Assembly (NCBI GenBank): GCA_015657535.1 | Contig: JADHZB010002094.1 | Span: forward strand, 4,557 to 68,556 | Direction of reading: 5' to 3' | DNA: 64,000 nucleotides | DNA from: Nephromyces sp. MM_2019 | Taxonomy: Eukaryota; Apicomplexa; Aconoidasida; Nephromycida | Part shown: positions 30,915-44,262 of the stretch, piece after piece | Numbering within the stretch: position 1 is the stretch's first letter | Layout of the letters: each line of letters begins with the position of its first letter | Program-made: the position numbers and the translations under genes | The notes under the pieces: model-generated | Database searches by the model: none | What the model was told of the DNA's origin: nothing | Seen by the model: only the letters and a program-made list of their open reading frames with translations

Positions 30915-33900
30915 ATATACTGTGGAAGTGAAGATTTTTTTGTAATTTCAAGTTGAAACAGGGGAAAATTGTGTGAAGAATTTAAAGTTTAAACGCATTT
31001 TATGTCAGTTGATTGATCTTCAATATATACTTATGTATAGAGAGTATAGCTAAACCCAGAATGAATTCTGTACTCAAAAAAAGGAAATTGTCATGTCAGG
31101 TTGTGCACTTTATTGGACATCTTGCTCTAACCGAAATTGCATGGCAAAAAATTGATCTTCTGTTTCTGGTTTGCCTAGTTTTGCTAGCTTTTTTCATCAA
31201 AGTAACGAAGATGCTGAACATAATTAAATTAGTTTTCCTATTCGTAGAGGTTTTTTTCAGCTTTTAATTGCTTCAATACATTGTATAATAAGTCTTTTCT
31301 TTTCCATTTGAAGATTCTCTTTGCCTTGATACTCAATTTCCTAGATATTTGAGGGTATTTATGTACTTTTTTTCGCGGTTTTTGCCATTTTTTTTGTGCG
31401 CATTTCTTTACCAAATGTTGAAGAAAAGCTTTAAAGTCGTAAGGAGCAACCATATATTACAAATATATAGTAAGCATATACACGTACACAATAACAATAT
31501 TGTAGCCCTTTATAACTCATTCTAGTCGTTACTGCTTTACTCGCATATATATATATATATGCTAACCGTTATTCTGTGGTTATTTCAGTGTGCTATTATA
31601 AAACTTGAAGGATTTCTTTGAGATCTTCAAGTATATTTAGACAAAATTTCCGTCAAAGTCTGTATTTTTCAGATTTTTTTTTCTTACTAATAGCAGGTGC
31701 TGTTGAGATTTGTCTGTGTACAGAAAGCTTCGTAGCAAAAGAAAATCCGCGACACACCCAGAACTGTAGCTACACATACCAGCTCTTGCTTTAGATAAAT
31801 CATGTTTACTAATCAAAAGTAGAGAGATAAAGATTGTTTTTTGCTTGACCCTAAATGTAGGAAGGACTGCATGTGGGCTTTCCTGATTTTAATGGCAGTT
31901 GTGTGTTCTTGCTGAATCGTACATTCCTTTAGCTGAAGATTTTTTAGGTGCTGGAAGATTTAGAGTAAGATCGCTTGGTATTTAAAGCAAGTCTGTAGCA
32001 AATGCAGTAACCTTTGCCGCATAGTGGCAAATTAGCTCAAAAAACCCTACTTTCCGCCAAAAACTCGTGTTTTCACCCTTCAAAAGCCCCTTCTACCCCC
32101 CAAAACACGCCCTCCACCACCCACCTCTGTGGTTTGCATTTATGAAGGCTAAAATCTATTCGAATATAATACTATGTAGCAATTTTTTTCAACCTACGAA
32201 TGATGTACGTCCTGCATATAGATCTTTTTCAGCGGTTAAGCTTATCTTATGTTGTTCACACATGACTATTTACGAATCTACTCTCTTGCCATTTTGCAAT
32301 TTTGCGTTGAATTGTGAATGAAAGTGGGAAGTTCTCGGAAATTGCAAATTCTGATGTCCTACCTCTGTCTTACCTCTGCTGGAATGATATGCAAAAGCGT
32401 AGTTTCTATGAAATCGTTGTTTCACCTTTATGCAGCAATGAACGGTGGCCGATTTAATACAAATTTCCGGTTGTTTTTTCAAATTATGTATTTCTCTGTC
32501 ACACATACTATTTGTTTAGCTATTGATTATGCGCTAAACTACTTTTGCAAGGTCCTGGATATTTTGTAAAAGAGTAAGTTGAGAATCATGCAGGTTGACA
32601 ACGGAAGTGGGGGCCCTCGAGCGTAGTAGTATGCTTATCGCAAATTTCCTTGTAGACATACTTTGAGCTATTCGATGACTAAGAAATGGTTTGATGAGGC
32701 ATGCGAATTGTTAAGGTTTATATCTTATTCCTACACGTATCTCAGGCTGCCTACTTTTTGTATGCTTCTCTAAGGCGCAATAATCTGCCGAGAGTCATCA
32801 TTAATTTATTACCGCTTTATAGAGGTCTTTTATGACGATCTAACAAAGTATCAGAATATGCAGTACGCTTTTGAGGCTTTGGCGTAGGATCCAAGCCGAT
32901 CAACTTTGATATGACTGTTCGTAGTATTGCGAATGCTGCATGATGAGCAAGCGTTCCCAAAGGTCCAGAAGGGTGTGATTTAGGCCTTATAAAGTGATTT
33001 GTATTCTGTATAAAATGATGATCATGCTGAATTTATTCTTCTGTTTATATACGGTAAATTGAGGGAAATGCTTGTAATTTGGGACCATGTAAGCAGTCAT
33101 GCTTTACTCTGGTAATTTATATATCTTTGGTATTTTTATGCGGGGAGGCAACATTTTTTTGTTGCTTTGTGAGTGTACATGGGGGCGTTGTGGTAATTCG
33201 ATCTTTCCTTATCCGCTGTTGTTTTAAGAATCTCAATTAGTAGAAGGCTTTGCGGAAAATTCGATTTAAAACTTTTCTGTTGTTGATTATATCTTAAGTC
33301 CGGTATAGTATCTGTATTTTTTGATATTACATTATGTCAGAAATTTTTATTCGAGATATCGTTTTGGTGTTTTTGCGTTGGCATGCGTATTTGTGTGCGC
33401 AGTTTGCTGTAGGGTAATCAAATACTTGCATAACATTTTGTGGCCAGGTTTTTAGATCACTGGGAGTTACTTGCATTTTTATTTATTCATTATGGTGATA
33501 CTATTCTCTAACAGGATTGAAGGCGCTATTATTTTTGCTAACGGAATTGAAGGTGTAACCTTTCCGGTTGCTTTTTAGTAGCATGTGATGTATATTTTTC
33601 GGATCTTATTCACGGTGCGGTTCTTTCCTCTGACTCTAGAATTATTTTTTTGCTACGAATACAACACGGTTTTGTCGATTGTTTTTATTGTGATGTTTTG
33701 AGTTCTTTTTTCTTGAATATGAAAGTTCTCTTCTCTTGGCTCGGGGTTTTTTGTATGAAAGCTTGTTTACGTAACAGGCTTTATTTTTTCTATAGCCGTT
33801 GTGTGTTTGTTCACTTTGCGGACAGTATTGTGGCGGTGGTTCCTGAGGCCTTAAGGAATTATTTTTATGTAATGCAAATATAGCCGTGTGAAGTTCACAA

Positions 33901-34321
33901 TTGCCGCATAAGTGGCGTCACACATTATAATGGTGTTGTTCAATTCGGCGCCACATATTCAATCTACCTCGCAAGTTACTGACCCACGAAAAAAAATTTC
34001 TGAAGGTTGGATAACCGCCGAATTAATTTCAAGCTGACTAGCAAAAGTAAAAAATATCCTTCCTTTATAACTGGCTTTTCTATTTTTTTAGATGAGGCTT
34101 TGACAGTGATGCAACTTTAATTAAGACAAGCACAAGCTGATGCACTTAACTTTTGCAGCTATAAGAATTTCCGATTATGGAACCCGTTACTACTGCCTCT
34201 CATATTTATGCTAAAAATAAGGGTTGATTTGTATACAATCATCTTCCTTTATAGCAGCGCGTGGCGTTCAAACCTATGCCCGAAAACATTTTTGAATTTC
34301 TAGGCTCTATCCCGCAGGCGT
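30915..34321. other. Unresolved; no confident gene
   Basis: Downstream of importin alpha the first 1.2 kb is T-rich, ending with an AT-repeat at 31543-31560. From about 32 kb the texture changes: few homopolymers, almost no GT/AC runs. Open frames (32067-32321, 32318-32569, 33650-33883, all plus) are short and unrecognised. The last contains MKVLFSWLGVFCMKACL, which resembles a signal peptide but comes from T-rich DNA. Confidence 0.4.
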
Positions 34322-34639
34322 TTAGAATTGTGGGCCTAAGTATTGGATATGAAAGCAATACTGCACATAATCACGAACACGATGGAATAGCTCCACAGAA
34401 ATGTGGATGTTAGGTTTTATGGCGGAAACAAAGGTGACAGTATACCAGTTTTGCGATGCCGGAAGACCCAGAAGTTGGCGCACGATAAATGCTTGTGGAA
34501 GTGCAGTAATTCGAACTTTCCCCGCCGTAGGCTTCATAGTAGTTCTAAATAGAATTACTTTGGCCCCTGTCGTACCAAAATAAGCAAATTGTGGAATAGC
34601 TGCGCATAAGCTCTTGGGTGACCCGACATTTGCCAAAAG
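34322..34639 (-). CDS. Possible terminal exon, beta-rich protein
   Basis: A CTAG acceptor-like site at 34640-34643 precedes 105 codons open to TAA (34322-34324). The peptide includes GAKVILFRTTMKPTAGKVRI and QNWYTVTFVSAIKPNIHISV, a pattern of alternating hydrophobic residues typical of an all-beta, often extracellular domain. I recognise no family. Further minus-strand frames upstream could belong to the same gene: 34936-35163 (includes ITYKNVQPDLLVIRCPQKK), 35475-35682 and 35971-36412 (acceptor CATTAG, donor G/GTTACC). I could not chain them by phase. Confidence 0.3.
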   Translation of the reverse strand, partial: LLANVGSPKSLCAAIPQFAYFGTTGAKVILFRTTMKPTAGKVRITALPQAFIVRQLLGLPASQNWYTVTFVSAIKPNIHISVELFHRVRDYVQYCFHIQYLGPQF

Positions 34640-37600
34640 CTAGCGACACCAGAGATATCCTCATTGTACCTCGAAAACCCCATGATATTCATAATTCGCA
34701 CTGGCAAACCACGTATTGTGCCTCAAAGGGGAGCACGTGAAAGCTTGATAATTTTCCAGCGGGTAAGCATATGGAGTAGTCTCCGCTAATAGTAGCTCGC
34801 TTTGCCCCAATAAACTGAACCTGCGATGCGTTGCTATAGGTGCAATGCTGGGTACCTGCGCAGCTCATGTCAGAGCAACAGATCGCAGCGCGAATGCTTA
34901 TTAAGGACTTCCATATAGAATGCTATGCCTACCGGCTATTGGTGGTCCTCACTATTTGACAATTGTTTGGTTCCTTCTGAGGGTATTAGCAAATACTTGA
35001 CAGCCATAAAAAATGAAGCTTTTTTTTGGGGGCATCTGATCACCAGTAGGTCAGGTTGCACATTCTTATAGGTAATACCCATTGTGGCTCCAAGGTGGTC
35101 GCTAATTATGCCGAGCGACTGTACGCACTCCGTATGCATGCTTTGGTAAAGTGATGACGTCAATGCAGCTCCTTTTCATTGATTTATTGCGAGTTCTTAG
35201 CGTTGATGGAAACATTTGAGGAACGTATATTTTTCTGTGGTGGATTCTAGACATGTAATAAAAAAATGCTTAACTGTATCCTTGGAATTACTTCAAAACC
35301 CCTTGGTCATTTTGTGCGTGCCATCAAATCCAAAATTTGAGCGACTTGTCTGAGCGACCACTGCAGTACGCTGACTTTTGTACCCGCTTGAAACAGACAG
35401 CTCATATATAACAAGACAATATGCACTCCGTCTGCCATGTAAAAGTGCTGAATCAGATTTGTCAAAATTCATATTTACAGCACGCTTAGTTTAGGTAGCA
35501 AAAAAGAAGTATCCACTGAGAAGCATATCAGGCAATTTTGAGGGGAAATTATACTTCGAACATATTTGGTAACAGTGCTGTCACCTTCAACGTAGTCTCT
35601 GAATTCTGGAGCATAAACCGAGTATCCGCACTGTGAAATTCCACCTAGTGACTGAAACTTCACCCCAAAGTCACTCCAATGGATCCCACGGTAAACTGAG
35701 ATTAAGAGTGGGAGCAGCCGCTATATTCGTTCTTTTTTACTCTAGAGCCACGACGACCCCCCGTGTATTCGAGGTATAGATTACCTCTTTGGATCAATAA
35801 TTAAAACTACATGCTGCTGGTGCTGTAACTCGACCATGCTAGGCACAGGGCTCTGAAGTACGTGATTGCATTTGATTCTCCCTCAGGAGCTACTTTCCAA
35901 TGCGTTTAAACAAACGTGATATAAGATTAGCTTGCTTTCCAGTGCCTACTGCGAATAATTCCACGGTAACCTGCTATACTTTTTAGCCCAGGTAACATCA
36001 TCAATTGCCGTTTGGTCACGAAAACATCGCGGCCGATACTACGTTCGGTGGAGTTGTACCGTTTATCCAAAGGATGAAAGTAGGCAGCCCTATTAGTGAG
36101 GCTGAGACAAGAAAGTGAATAGCCACCACTGGAGGGGTTTAACCCATGAGCATGCATTAGTGCACGCTCTAACGATAAATCTAAATTAATTTTTATAGCT
36201 ACACAAGTACATATTGTGCATCCAAGGTTGCTCGTAGCAGCTAGCTCAAAACTAAACTCTCCTGAGATCGTGTCCTTACAAGTATATACGTATAATTGTG
36301 AGTACGTGCTAGCTGCAACACACGATGCAGTCGCCTTGTGATAGACAAGGGGCACCTTCCTAGCATTATATATGTGCTTTCCCATCGGGTTCCAGTATGG
36401 CATGGCCTTTCGCTAATGACCATCAAATAGTTCTTGCGCTGTATCTCTTTTTTTTCTTATTTGAAAGCGTCATTATGTTCAAAAAAGATGAGTAGCCTAT
36501 AGGCTGACCAGGAGCTAATAGTATAGTCAACTGCGGAAATGGTAGAAAATATCTTCTAAGCAGCTAAGGCTTGTCGCAAAATTCATGAGAAACAACCACG
36601 GGAAAAATGGGTATACAAGGCCTAAGTTAATAGATGTTATAATCGCGTCCTTCATAAGCACTCAAAAAAACTCGGCAACCGAAAGAAGATGCCTGCCTTG
36701 ATTGTTAAAAGGGATTAAGAGCTACCTTCTTTTCAACAATAAGTTCGCTGCTGCTTACACGAAAAATGGAACGGTAATCTTCAGCTACTACGAGAAAAAA
36801 ATTTAGTTGCTACCAAAGTGAAATTTAGAATGGTAGCCTAGAGCTGCTACCGCAAGCTTCTCAGAATTTCCCATACATCGAATGATTTTCACAAGCGAAT
36901 AATGGCTTGAAGCTCATTTCTACTCGCCTTGCTTGTGTGTTATGATGCCCTTAGCTTGCCCCAATAAGTCGCTTCGGAGACAAGTGGCCACGAGGATACA
37001 GGTTAGCAATATGGCGCATATTGATGGAAGAAATAAACCTATTATGGTTATCAGACATTTGTACTTTACGACATCCACGCTAGTGTTTCGTATCATAGAG
37101 TGAGATGAATGCGTGTAGCTCAGCGACTTCTTCATATAGCTTTTTTAAGCAAGTATAAGCTAGTCTTTGTCATTACTGTGGAATTTAATATCAGTCTGTA
37201 ACAACTTGCACTTGCTGATTAAGGTGGTGCAAAGGATAAAAGAGGTGTATTTTGCCATTGATACGTTGCTGTGGTTAGCTCTCACAAGCTGAGCACATTC
37301 ATTATTGCATCACTACGGACAACAAACGGTGTCCTTGCCTTGTGCATTAACTCCTGTGACTACTAGTGACATATTTTAGATGGCAGCTCATGCGAAATGC
37401 TATTTTTTGAGTCATGAAAGCACATAAACTCTAAATGAAGTGCATTATCCATATGAAAAAGTTGAGATTTTGAACTAAACCCCAAGTTGCTGGTGTAGTC
37501 TAGCTGAGACACCTGGCACCTAAGCGCAAGGTAATCTGAAGAAACCCCGAGACATACGGTATCCAGCGCATAAACAATTGCTTTATGCAAAAATTCATAT

Positions 37601-38861
37601 CAATATTCACTGTATCAAGCTAAAAACAAACCTCACCATCACGGGGAGCACGAATATCGCTTAGATTAAAATTGGATACTAAAGCAACCCGAAGAAAACT
37701 AACCAAACAAATGGACTCACTCAGCACCTATACCTCACGTCCGGTGGAATTACCTCTTCTTTCCCTAACTTTGTCAATTGAAACATCCTTTCAATACTTT
37801 TCCTTACTTTTTGAATTTCAGTGGATATTTTACTGCTTTAGCACCGCTGGTGACGCATGTGCGCGTTAGAGAGGGGTTTACGGAAAGTTGTAGCCCCTCA
37901 ACTAGGCACATGGAAGCTCCTAGAGGTTTACGCCTAACCTCATAATAGAAAGCTCACCTAATAAATTTCTCGAACCATATATCATAGGCTACAGTAAACA
38001 TGAATGTTTCGCCCCACATTAAGTTTTTGCAAGCATTTTTATTGGAAAATCCCCACAAATCTTGCTGTTTTTATTACCATTCAAACACATGCGAAAACGA
38101 TGTATAGCAGACCCCAAAAATAAGTTCAAACAAGTAGCTACTTTATACTGCTGATGGAAGATAAAGTGTATGTCATTGGGAAGCAAGTCCTAAAGACTGA
38201 GTATATACGGGCTGCCCCGCGAAAGCGGTAGAGCTAGGCTACGAGCATTAAGTAAACTGCCTTTCGTTGGCGAATTGGCCTTCCATTAGCACATGTCATT
38301 ATCACAGCACAAGCACTACCCGGATATATACAGGCACTGTAAATCAATGCGTGAATGGTGCACGAGGTACTACTCCTTATGTGAGGCTTTGTGAACACAT
38401 GCAAGTGTTTGGGGGGGAAATGGAAGGAATTAATTTGTGGTTAGAGTGGAAGTCAGATAGTTCATAGGCGATTATATACAGCATCTGGCACTGCCCCAAG
38501 TGTATAAATATAGGTGCTGAATAAGTTCCATGATGATTTGCACCTTAGCTGTGTAATGGCTTTCTCTAACTTACCTTCCATTATCGAATACTTATGGCGG
38601 AGTAGCAATGTTACAATCGTTGCAAGGTAATTTTCAGGTTGATAATGTTAACTTTCAGTTTAAGTGACTTAAGTGATCACACTCGTCGGCGAGCTACACA
38701 AAAACAATAGCCTGCATGGCCAAAATGTTTTTCCCGTTCGTTCGAACTCTCAGATAATGGGCGCTTCCCTGGATTTATTTGAAGCAAAAGCCTTTTAATT
38801 TGCAAGGGCTGTCAATTTTCTCAGTACACCGCAGAGGTGAAACTTACCCTACTAGATTAAA
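34640..38861. other. Unresolved minus-strand exon candidates
   Basis: This interval is A/C-leaning on the plus strand and carries several cysteine-containing minus-strand frames (34936-35163, 35475-35682, 35971-36412, 36920-37135 with a hydrophobic segment KCLITIIGLFLPSICAILLT, and 37363-37590). Together they suggest a secreted or membrane protein gene, but no junction was verified. A plus frame at 38267-38467 is equally unplaced; if real it could belong to the gene starting at 38862. Confidence 0.3.
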
Positions 38862-41800
38862 ATGGCACAACCCAGCGAACATTTGTTCAAGACCGATCAA
38901 ACATCGGTACCTCAGCCCCCAGCAAAGTCAAGGTACTGTTCGTGCCACACCTTTGCAGCGCACATAGCATATCGCTTAAGAGTGAGTACCAACTTTTCAG
39001 TACCATTTAAGTATATTACAGTCATATATTCCCAAAAAGTTCCCAGCAGTCTCCATTTAATTGGTTACACCTATCGTGCGCTGTATTCAGTAGAAAACGT
39101 AGTTCCATTACCCTCTCGCTTTGGCAGGTAATCAAGGAACTCAATTTCCATAGGTTAAAAAGTATTAATTCTCAAAGGTTTTTCGAATACAAACCAAAGG
39201 GATAGTCTATGTGAAAACTTAGGCAGTAATCCCGCAGGAAGCTCCTACCACACTGTAGTGGATACAATGCTCCTTTATTCTTGCTTCTACAAAACTACCC
39301 TCATCAATATTGTATTCAGTTACACTGTGTGCTGCTCCTCACATTTCTTGTGCTAGATAGTCATCGATTCTTGACTGACAATCGCCATTCTGACTACGCC
39401 ATCAAGTAATTTTTAATGATCCTGCAGAGAGTGCCTAGGTTGCCTCAACTATGTAATTTTTGTCCTATCATTTTCCTAAAGTCCATCGTAGCGCTTGTCT
39501 TGGTGTTCCTTTATGTTATTTTACGCGCCTATTAATTTTCCGACTGGTAATGAACTACATTTGTTTTCGTTTCTAGTAAAGGAAAGTAGAGATACCTCTT
39601 ACTTCCGAATAGCACACGCCCACCCAGCAATATAGTCTCAGTTATATTGCTGCCGGTCGACCTGTAGTCTGACGAAGATGATTGAAAACTCCACAGTGCA
39701 TCCAACAGACGCTTTTTAAAAACGCATAAAACCATCTATTTTCTTCATTTTCAGTATTATACAGCACCTACCGGCACAGGCAGCGGCTAATGGAGAAATA
39801 ATGGCTCTTACTGAACTGGTAAAAATACCCAAAAGCGCTAGCAATACACACTTGCATTTAGTAAACAACGGTGAACTTGCGTAGCAGCATGTGAAGTGGC
39901 AGCACAGCGTAGTATACCTCCTTTAAAATCAGCGACTGAAGCATACCATTGATTAAAATACCCCCTCTTGTGTCCCGTACAGTACCAACAGCAGCTTGCG
40001 GAACTCAGCGCGGCGCACTCTTTACTGTTGGTAATGAGATACCGATGCCTACCTTATACATGTCTGGGGCTTACACGATGCGTGCAAAGTTTGAAGTACT
40101 GGCAAAATTTTAAAAGCTTGATTTACCGGCAAATTTAAAGTTTTCGTTAACAATTTTTCCTTATTTAAGTCAATGTCAAAGCCCTATGAATGCGACTTCT
40201 TTTTACCTACGAACAGTTTATTCTAAACGTTAACGCGTCACTTAAATTAAATGCTGCACCTTGTCAGTAAATCACCATTTCTTTGTATTAAATAGGATAT
40301 CCTCTTAGTTTAGTGCCAGGAGCCTGATCTTCATATTTCCCCATTACCAGTGCATTTATTTCCAACATCACATAACTTCAATATTAGTAGAAATACAAAA
40401 CAATCTCATTATGGGAGATATTACTTTGCAAGTTGTATTTACGTCGAAGCGCATATCTTTTACTACTCTAGGAAGATCAAGAACAGCTCAATGTTATGCT
40501 GGCTCCCTATATTTCTGGTAACGCAGGGGTTTTAAGTACTCCCGACGAGAATATAATGCTCCTTAAGAGGGGCCTAGATCTGCGTCTGCAGGAATTTGAG
40601 GAAGATTGCCGTCGTATCCAGGTTAGCTAGGCAAATATAAACCTAAACGATAAACAGCTAATGACCTTCAGTGTCCTTCACCACTCCGGCTGCACGCTGG
40701 TAGTGATTGTCCAAGCTACCCATTTTAACTTGGCCTTAGTTGCATAGACTGTATCCCAACAAAAAATATATTTCGTAATAAACATGCAGCAAACAGAAAG
40801 GAGGCTACAAAGGAGGATTGAAGAAACAACGCTGAATTACGACTGCTTGATGGTGGAAGCTCAAGGTTAGGGGTACTGCCAGTAAAGTTTTCCTCTCTCG
40901 TTAATTTGCTGCTTAATATCAGTGGGGCTGTCTTGTGATATTGAGGGAATATTATACAGAACCGTGTTTAATGAATAGTCACGCAAAGGCTAGGTGATTA
41001 AGCTAAATTAATATTTAATCTGTTCGGCTATAAGGATACGATATTTTCTGCAAAGCGAGCACAGGAATCAGCTCCAGTTTTCGCATTATATATGCGTTAA
41101 TAGCTTTCTCAATCCTTTGAAAGGCCATTGAGGTTCTTACTGAGCTGGATAGAGTAGAAAACACGGTATGAATTGATATGATATTGTGCTGGCAGAAATA
41201 TGGTGTAGTTCTTGCGCAGTTCCCTGCAACATAGAAATACAGCGTTGGGCAAGATGAGGGAATTATGATTACTTCAAGCCCAGTATCTAGATACGCGCAG
41301 TGAAATAGTTATGATATACTGGAGGATGAGCTCCAGTATTGGTATTACAGAAACACATTGCCATTATAACTAGTGACAGGCGTTGTAGTGGCCGTAAAAT
41401 TGATGATAATGATGCCTCTGACGTGAGGTACTTCGTACTGAATACTGAATTGGTTGTACTACAAACAAGAGCCCGATATTTTCTGCCATGCTTACTGTCC
41501 ATATATAGTAACAAAATGAATTTCCCTCCCTGCCTACCATGTTATCGCTATTATAATATGGCAAAAATACCATTCTGCAGGATTTGCCGAAAGCCGCCTC
41601 CTCGAGCAAGTCAGAGATCAGCAGAAGGTTATAAGGTAAGCTTGAAATAGATTTTGAAAATTTGTTGATGACTGTGAAACTTGCGGGTGGGCCATCATCA
41701 AGGACCAACGAAGTGCATCTGGGGCTCTTATATCTATATTTAAAATAAGCATAATCTGTGCAACTAAATAGCCTTTTCAAAAAAAAATAGGCTGGAGAAC

Positions 41801-44128
41801 AGTTTAGAAGCTGCCTCGAAGCTTAAAGCCGCTCCAAAATTTCTCGGTTTTTTCAGCCTGCAGCAGCACGAGATAGATGAACTTAGGTTCCAAAGGGATC
41901 TTTACACTGATGAAACTAAGCGCTTACGTAACGCATGTCGCTACGGTTACTGGTACGAAGAAGGTAATCAGCATAGAGAACGCGTTAACTAGCAGCTGCG
42001 GTTTATTGTGCATGATACCCAAGCACTCATAACGAATTCAACAAATTTGTTTATTTTTTCACTCATCAAGCCCATTCTTTCGCTACAAATTTTTGCAACA
42101 GAATAGAGTCTGGCCACATTAACTGTATTCATCGCTAACAACTAGTATCATTCTTTAATCTGCATTGTGCCAATGATGTTCCGGATGCCTTCAGTACCAA
42201 ATGATTAATGAGTTATGCCATTACATTATCAGTTTCACACAGCGTAATATATATTTATAAGCTTTGCACCAATCCTGTGCTTTGCCAATCCCATGTATGA
42301 AAAAGCCTATTCAAGCAGTTTAACTTGAATGTCTACGAATCTTGCCTTGAATCTAAGAAATTACTTAAGTGCTCAGTTTCACTGCAAGCCTATGAAAACT
42401 TCCAGTAGTTGATCCTTTATTCCCGTCAATCTTGAAGACTCACCTAGAGCTCATCTTCGCATAAAAGCACGCGCAGAATGGACAGTGTAGTTCAAGATAA
42501 TACATTGCCTGTATAGCCAATCCAATTACGGATAACCTCATAATAGTCTTATTTAAAAATTGCAAAAAAGGTGCGCTCAGGCGTAACTAGGGGTACAGGG
42601 CACCCCAGCAATAAACAGGAAGCCGCATTAGACGCGAAGCCTCTGCCGTCGCTGCATCATAGGGTTTCTTCACGACAACGGTAACTGTTAAAGCTGAATT
42701 TTTACAGTAATACTCTACAATGCCTATTCAAAGGTTACCGCAAGCAGGTTGCATTTGTAAATATTACTTTCGGGTCTGCACATGTGCACGAAACTAGATT
42801 CACGACGCTGAAATTCTATCAAAAAGTATTCACATTTCAAATTAAGCTATTTCAGGCCAAGGTGGATGATTGATGTCTTGCATTCGAAAGAGAAGCTTAC
42901 CGGCATTCCAGAAAACTCCACAGAAGGGAGGCAAAGAAAATATCAAACAGATGCAGAAGTACGAAATTCTTCAAAGGAGCAGCGAGCAAGATTTCGAGAG
43001 CCAAGGCGTGGATCTAGTAGGCTTCCAGAAAGTCAACAAGGCAAGAGTGGGAAGGCTGCTGTGACTAGTAGCGGTAATGATGCTGGAAACATACTCACCG
43101 GAATTATGTCTGCCTTTACACGTAATAGTGCTAATGACGGGCAGGCTAGAACTCCCAGTCAGAAGAATCCAAAGGATCTACGAGGTAATCAGAAATCTTC
43201 AGCTTCTGCTCAACGTCAAAGGAGGGATGATATCTCTCTCAGAAGAAGCTCCAGCAGCGACAACGATTATGTAGGTGCGCAGATTGCACGGAAGCCAAGG
43301 AAAGATATTGAAACCAGGCAAATGCCGTTATCTCATTCAACAAAGGAAACAAGACACGCGCGCTTGGAACATCGCCGAAACGCTTCAAAGGGGTTATCGG
43401 AGTCCGGGTATGCAAGCTCTGGTCATGAGAGAGAGCAGAGCAGCTATTCGAAACGATACCCAAGGTTACACTTTCCCAGAGAGGATTACAATCGTCCACG
43501 GGGAAATAATGGAGAGACAGAAGATGAACTTAGACAAGGTGCCTATTCAGCAAGGAGCATAAGGTCTAGCCAGGAATGGGATGAGCCAGTAGACGCTACA
43601 GATAGCGAGTCCGTACATTCCCAGTTCGGAGAATATACATCAAGAGACGTGATTCAGAGGGCTAAGGAAGAATATCCAGGCATTAATTCCCGTTCTGGGG
43701 ACTATACTCGAGATGGTTCAGTAGGCGACACTCACATCACTGGTAATGGGGGCCATACGATATCAAGAGCGGAATCTTCTGCCTTTCTTGTATCACCATG
43801 GACCTCCACTGTCGACGGCCAATTCGTACCAACCGAAAACTTGCAAGCATCCCATTACAAGCAGCAACCAATTGAATCACTTACTTCAAGATCTTCTCAA
43901 GAATTTAATGTAAGAGATGGGTTTCCTGCAAGAACTCTCAACCAAGACGATGATTCGCCTGCGTATACCGAATCACCTCTCTTCAGTCCAAGGTCCATCT
44001 TTGCTAAGGACGACACGAAGTTACCGCAGACAGCGGTATCCCCCCTACTCAGATCGAGAACCATAAGCTCGCCAAAGAATGCCCCCTGGGCCTTTAAACC
44101 TGCATGGAATTCTCCTCGTGCTGCGTAG
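38862..44128 (+). CDS. Coiled-coil protein with long disordered tail, nine exons
   Basis: Exons 38862-38932, 39050-39127, 39755-39818, 40472-40621, 40790-40865, 41581-41635, 41791-41963, 42599-42680 and 42856-44128 all join in matching phase. They total 2,022 bases, 673 residues plus TAG. ATG 38862 (MAQPSEHLFKTDQT) has an in-frame TAG nine bases upstream. Residues about 85-225 are charged and helical with heptad character (LRLQEFEEDCRRIQ, ERRLQRRIEETTLN, SRLLEQVRDQQKVI, HEIDELRFQRDLYTDETKRL), a probable coiled coil. From about 235 on, the single large last exon is rich in serine, arginine, glutamine and asparagine, with repeated RxSS and SRS(S) words and little hydrophobicity: intrinsically disordered. 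No catalytic motif and no signal peptide are visible. Such layouts occur in cytoskeletal, centrosomal or RNA-associated proteins; I do not assign a function. A possible extra exon (GCCATTGAG..., ending 41163) does not fit the phase. Confidence 0.75.
39043..39050 (+). other. Tandem acceptor CCAGCAG (NAGNAG)
   Basis: The acceptor before exon two of the coiled-coil gene is CCCAGCAG. Splicing at either AG keeps the reading frame and adds or removes one serine, so two protein forms one residue apart are possible. Confidence 0.55.
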
Positions 44129-44262
44129 CCATCCCATAAGGCTGTGTTAGCAGGTCCCTACGTCATCACGCAAGCACTTACTATTTGTTACGTTCGGCTC
44201 CGCGAAGGACTCAGGTTCAAAACCTCACGGATGCCATACACCATGAAGGACATAAAACCAGA

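Noticed and set aside
34936..35163. Assignment to SRS or 6-Cys (s48/45) surface families from the motif VIRCP
   Set aside because: A single short motif and an unverified exon are not enough; the cysteine spacing could not be tested.
41126..41163. Extra exon of the coiled-coil gene (IEVLTELDRVENT)
   Set aside because: Its phase (0 to 0) cannot be inserted between exons 40790-40865 and 41581-41635, which already join correctly.
43239..43499. Minus-strand 86-codon frame opposite the coiled-coil gene's last exon
   Set aside because: It is antisense to a strongly supported coding exon and has no structure of its own.
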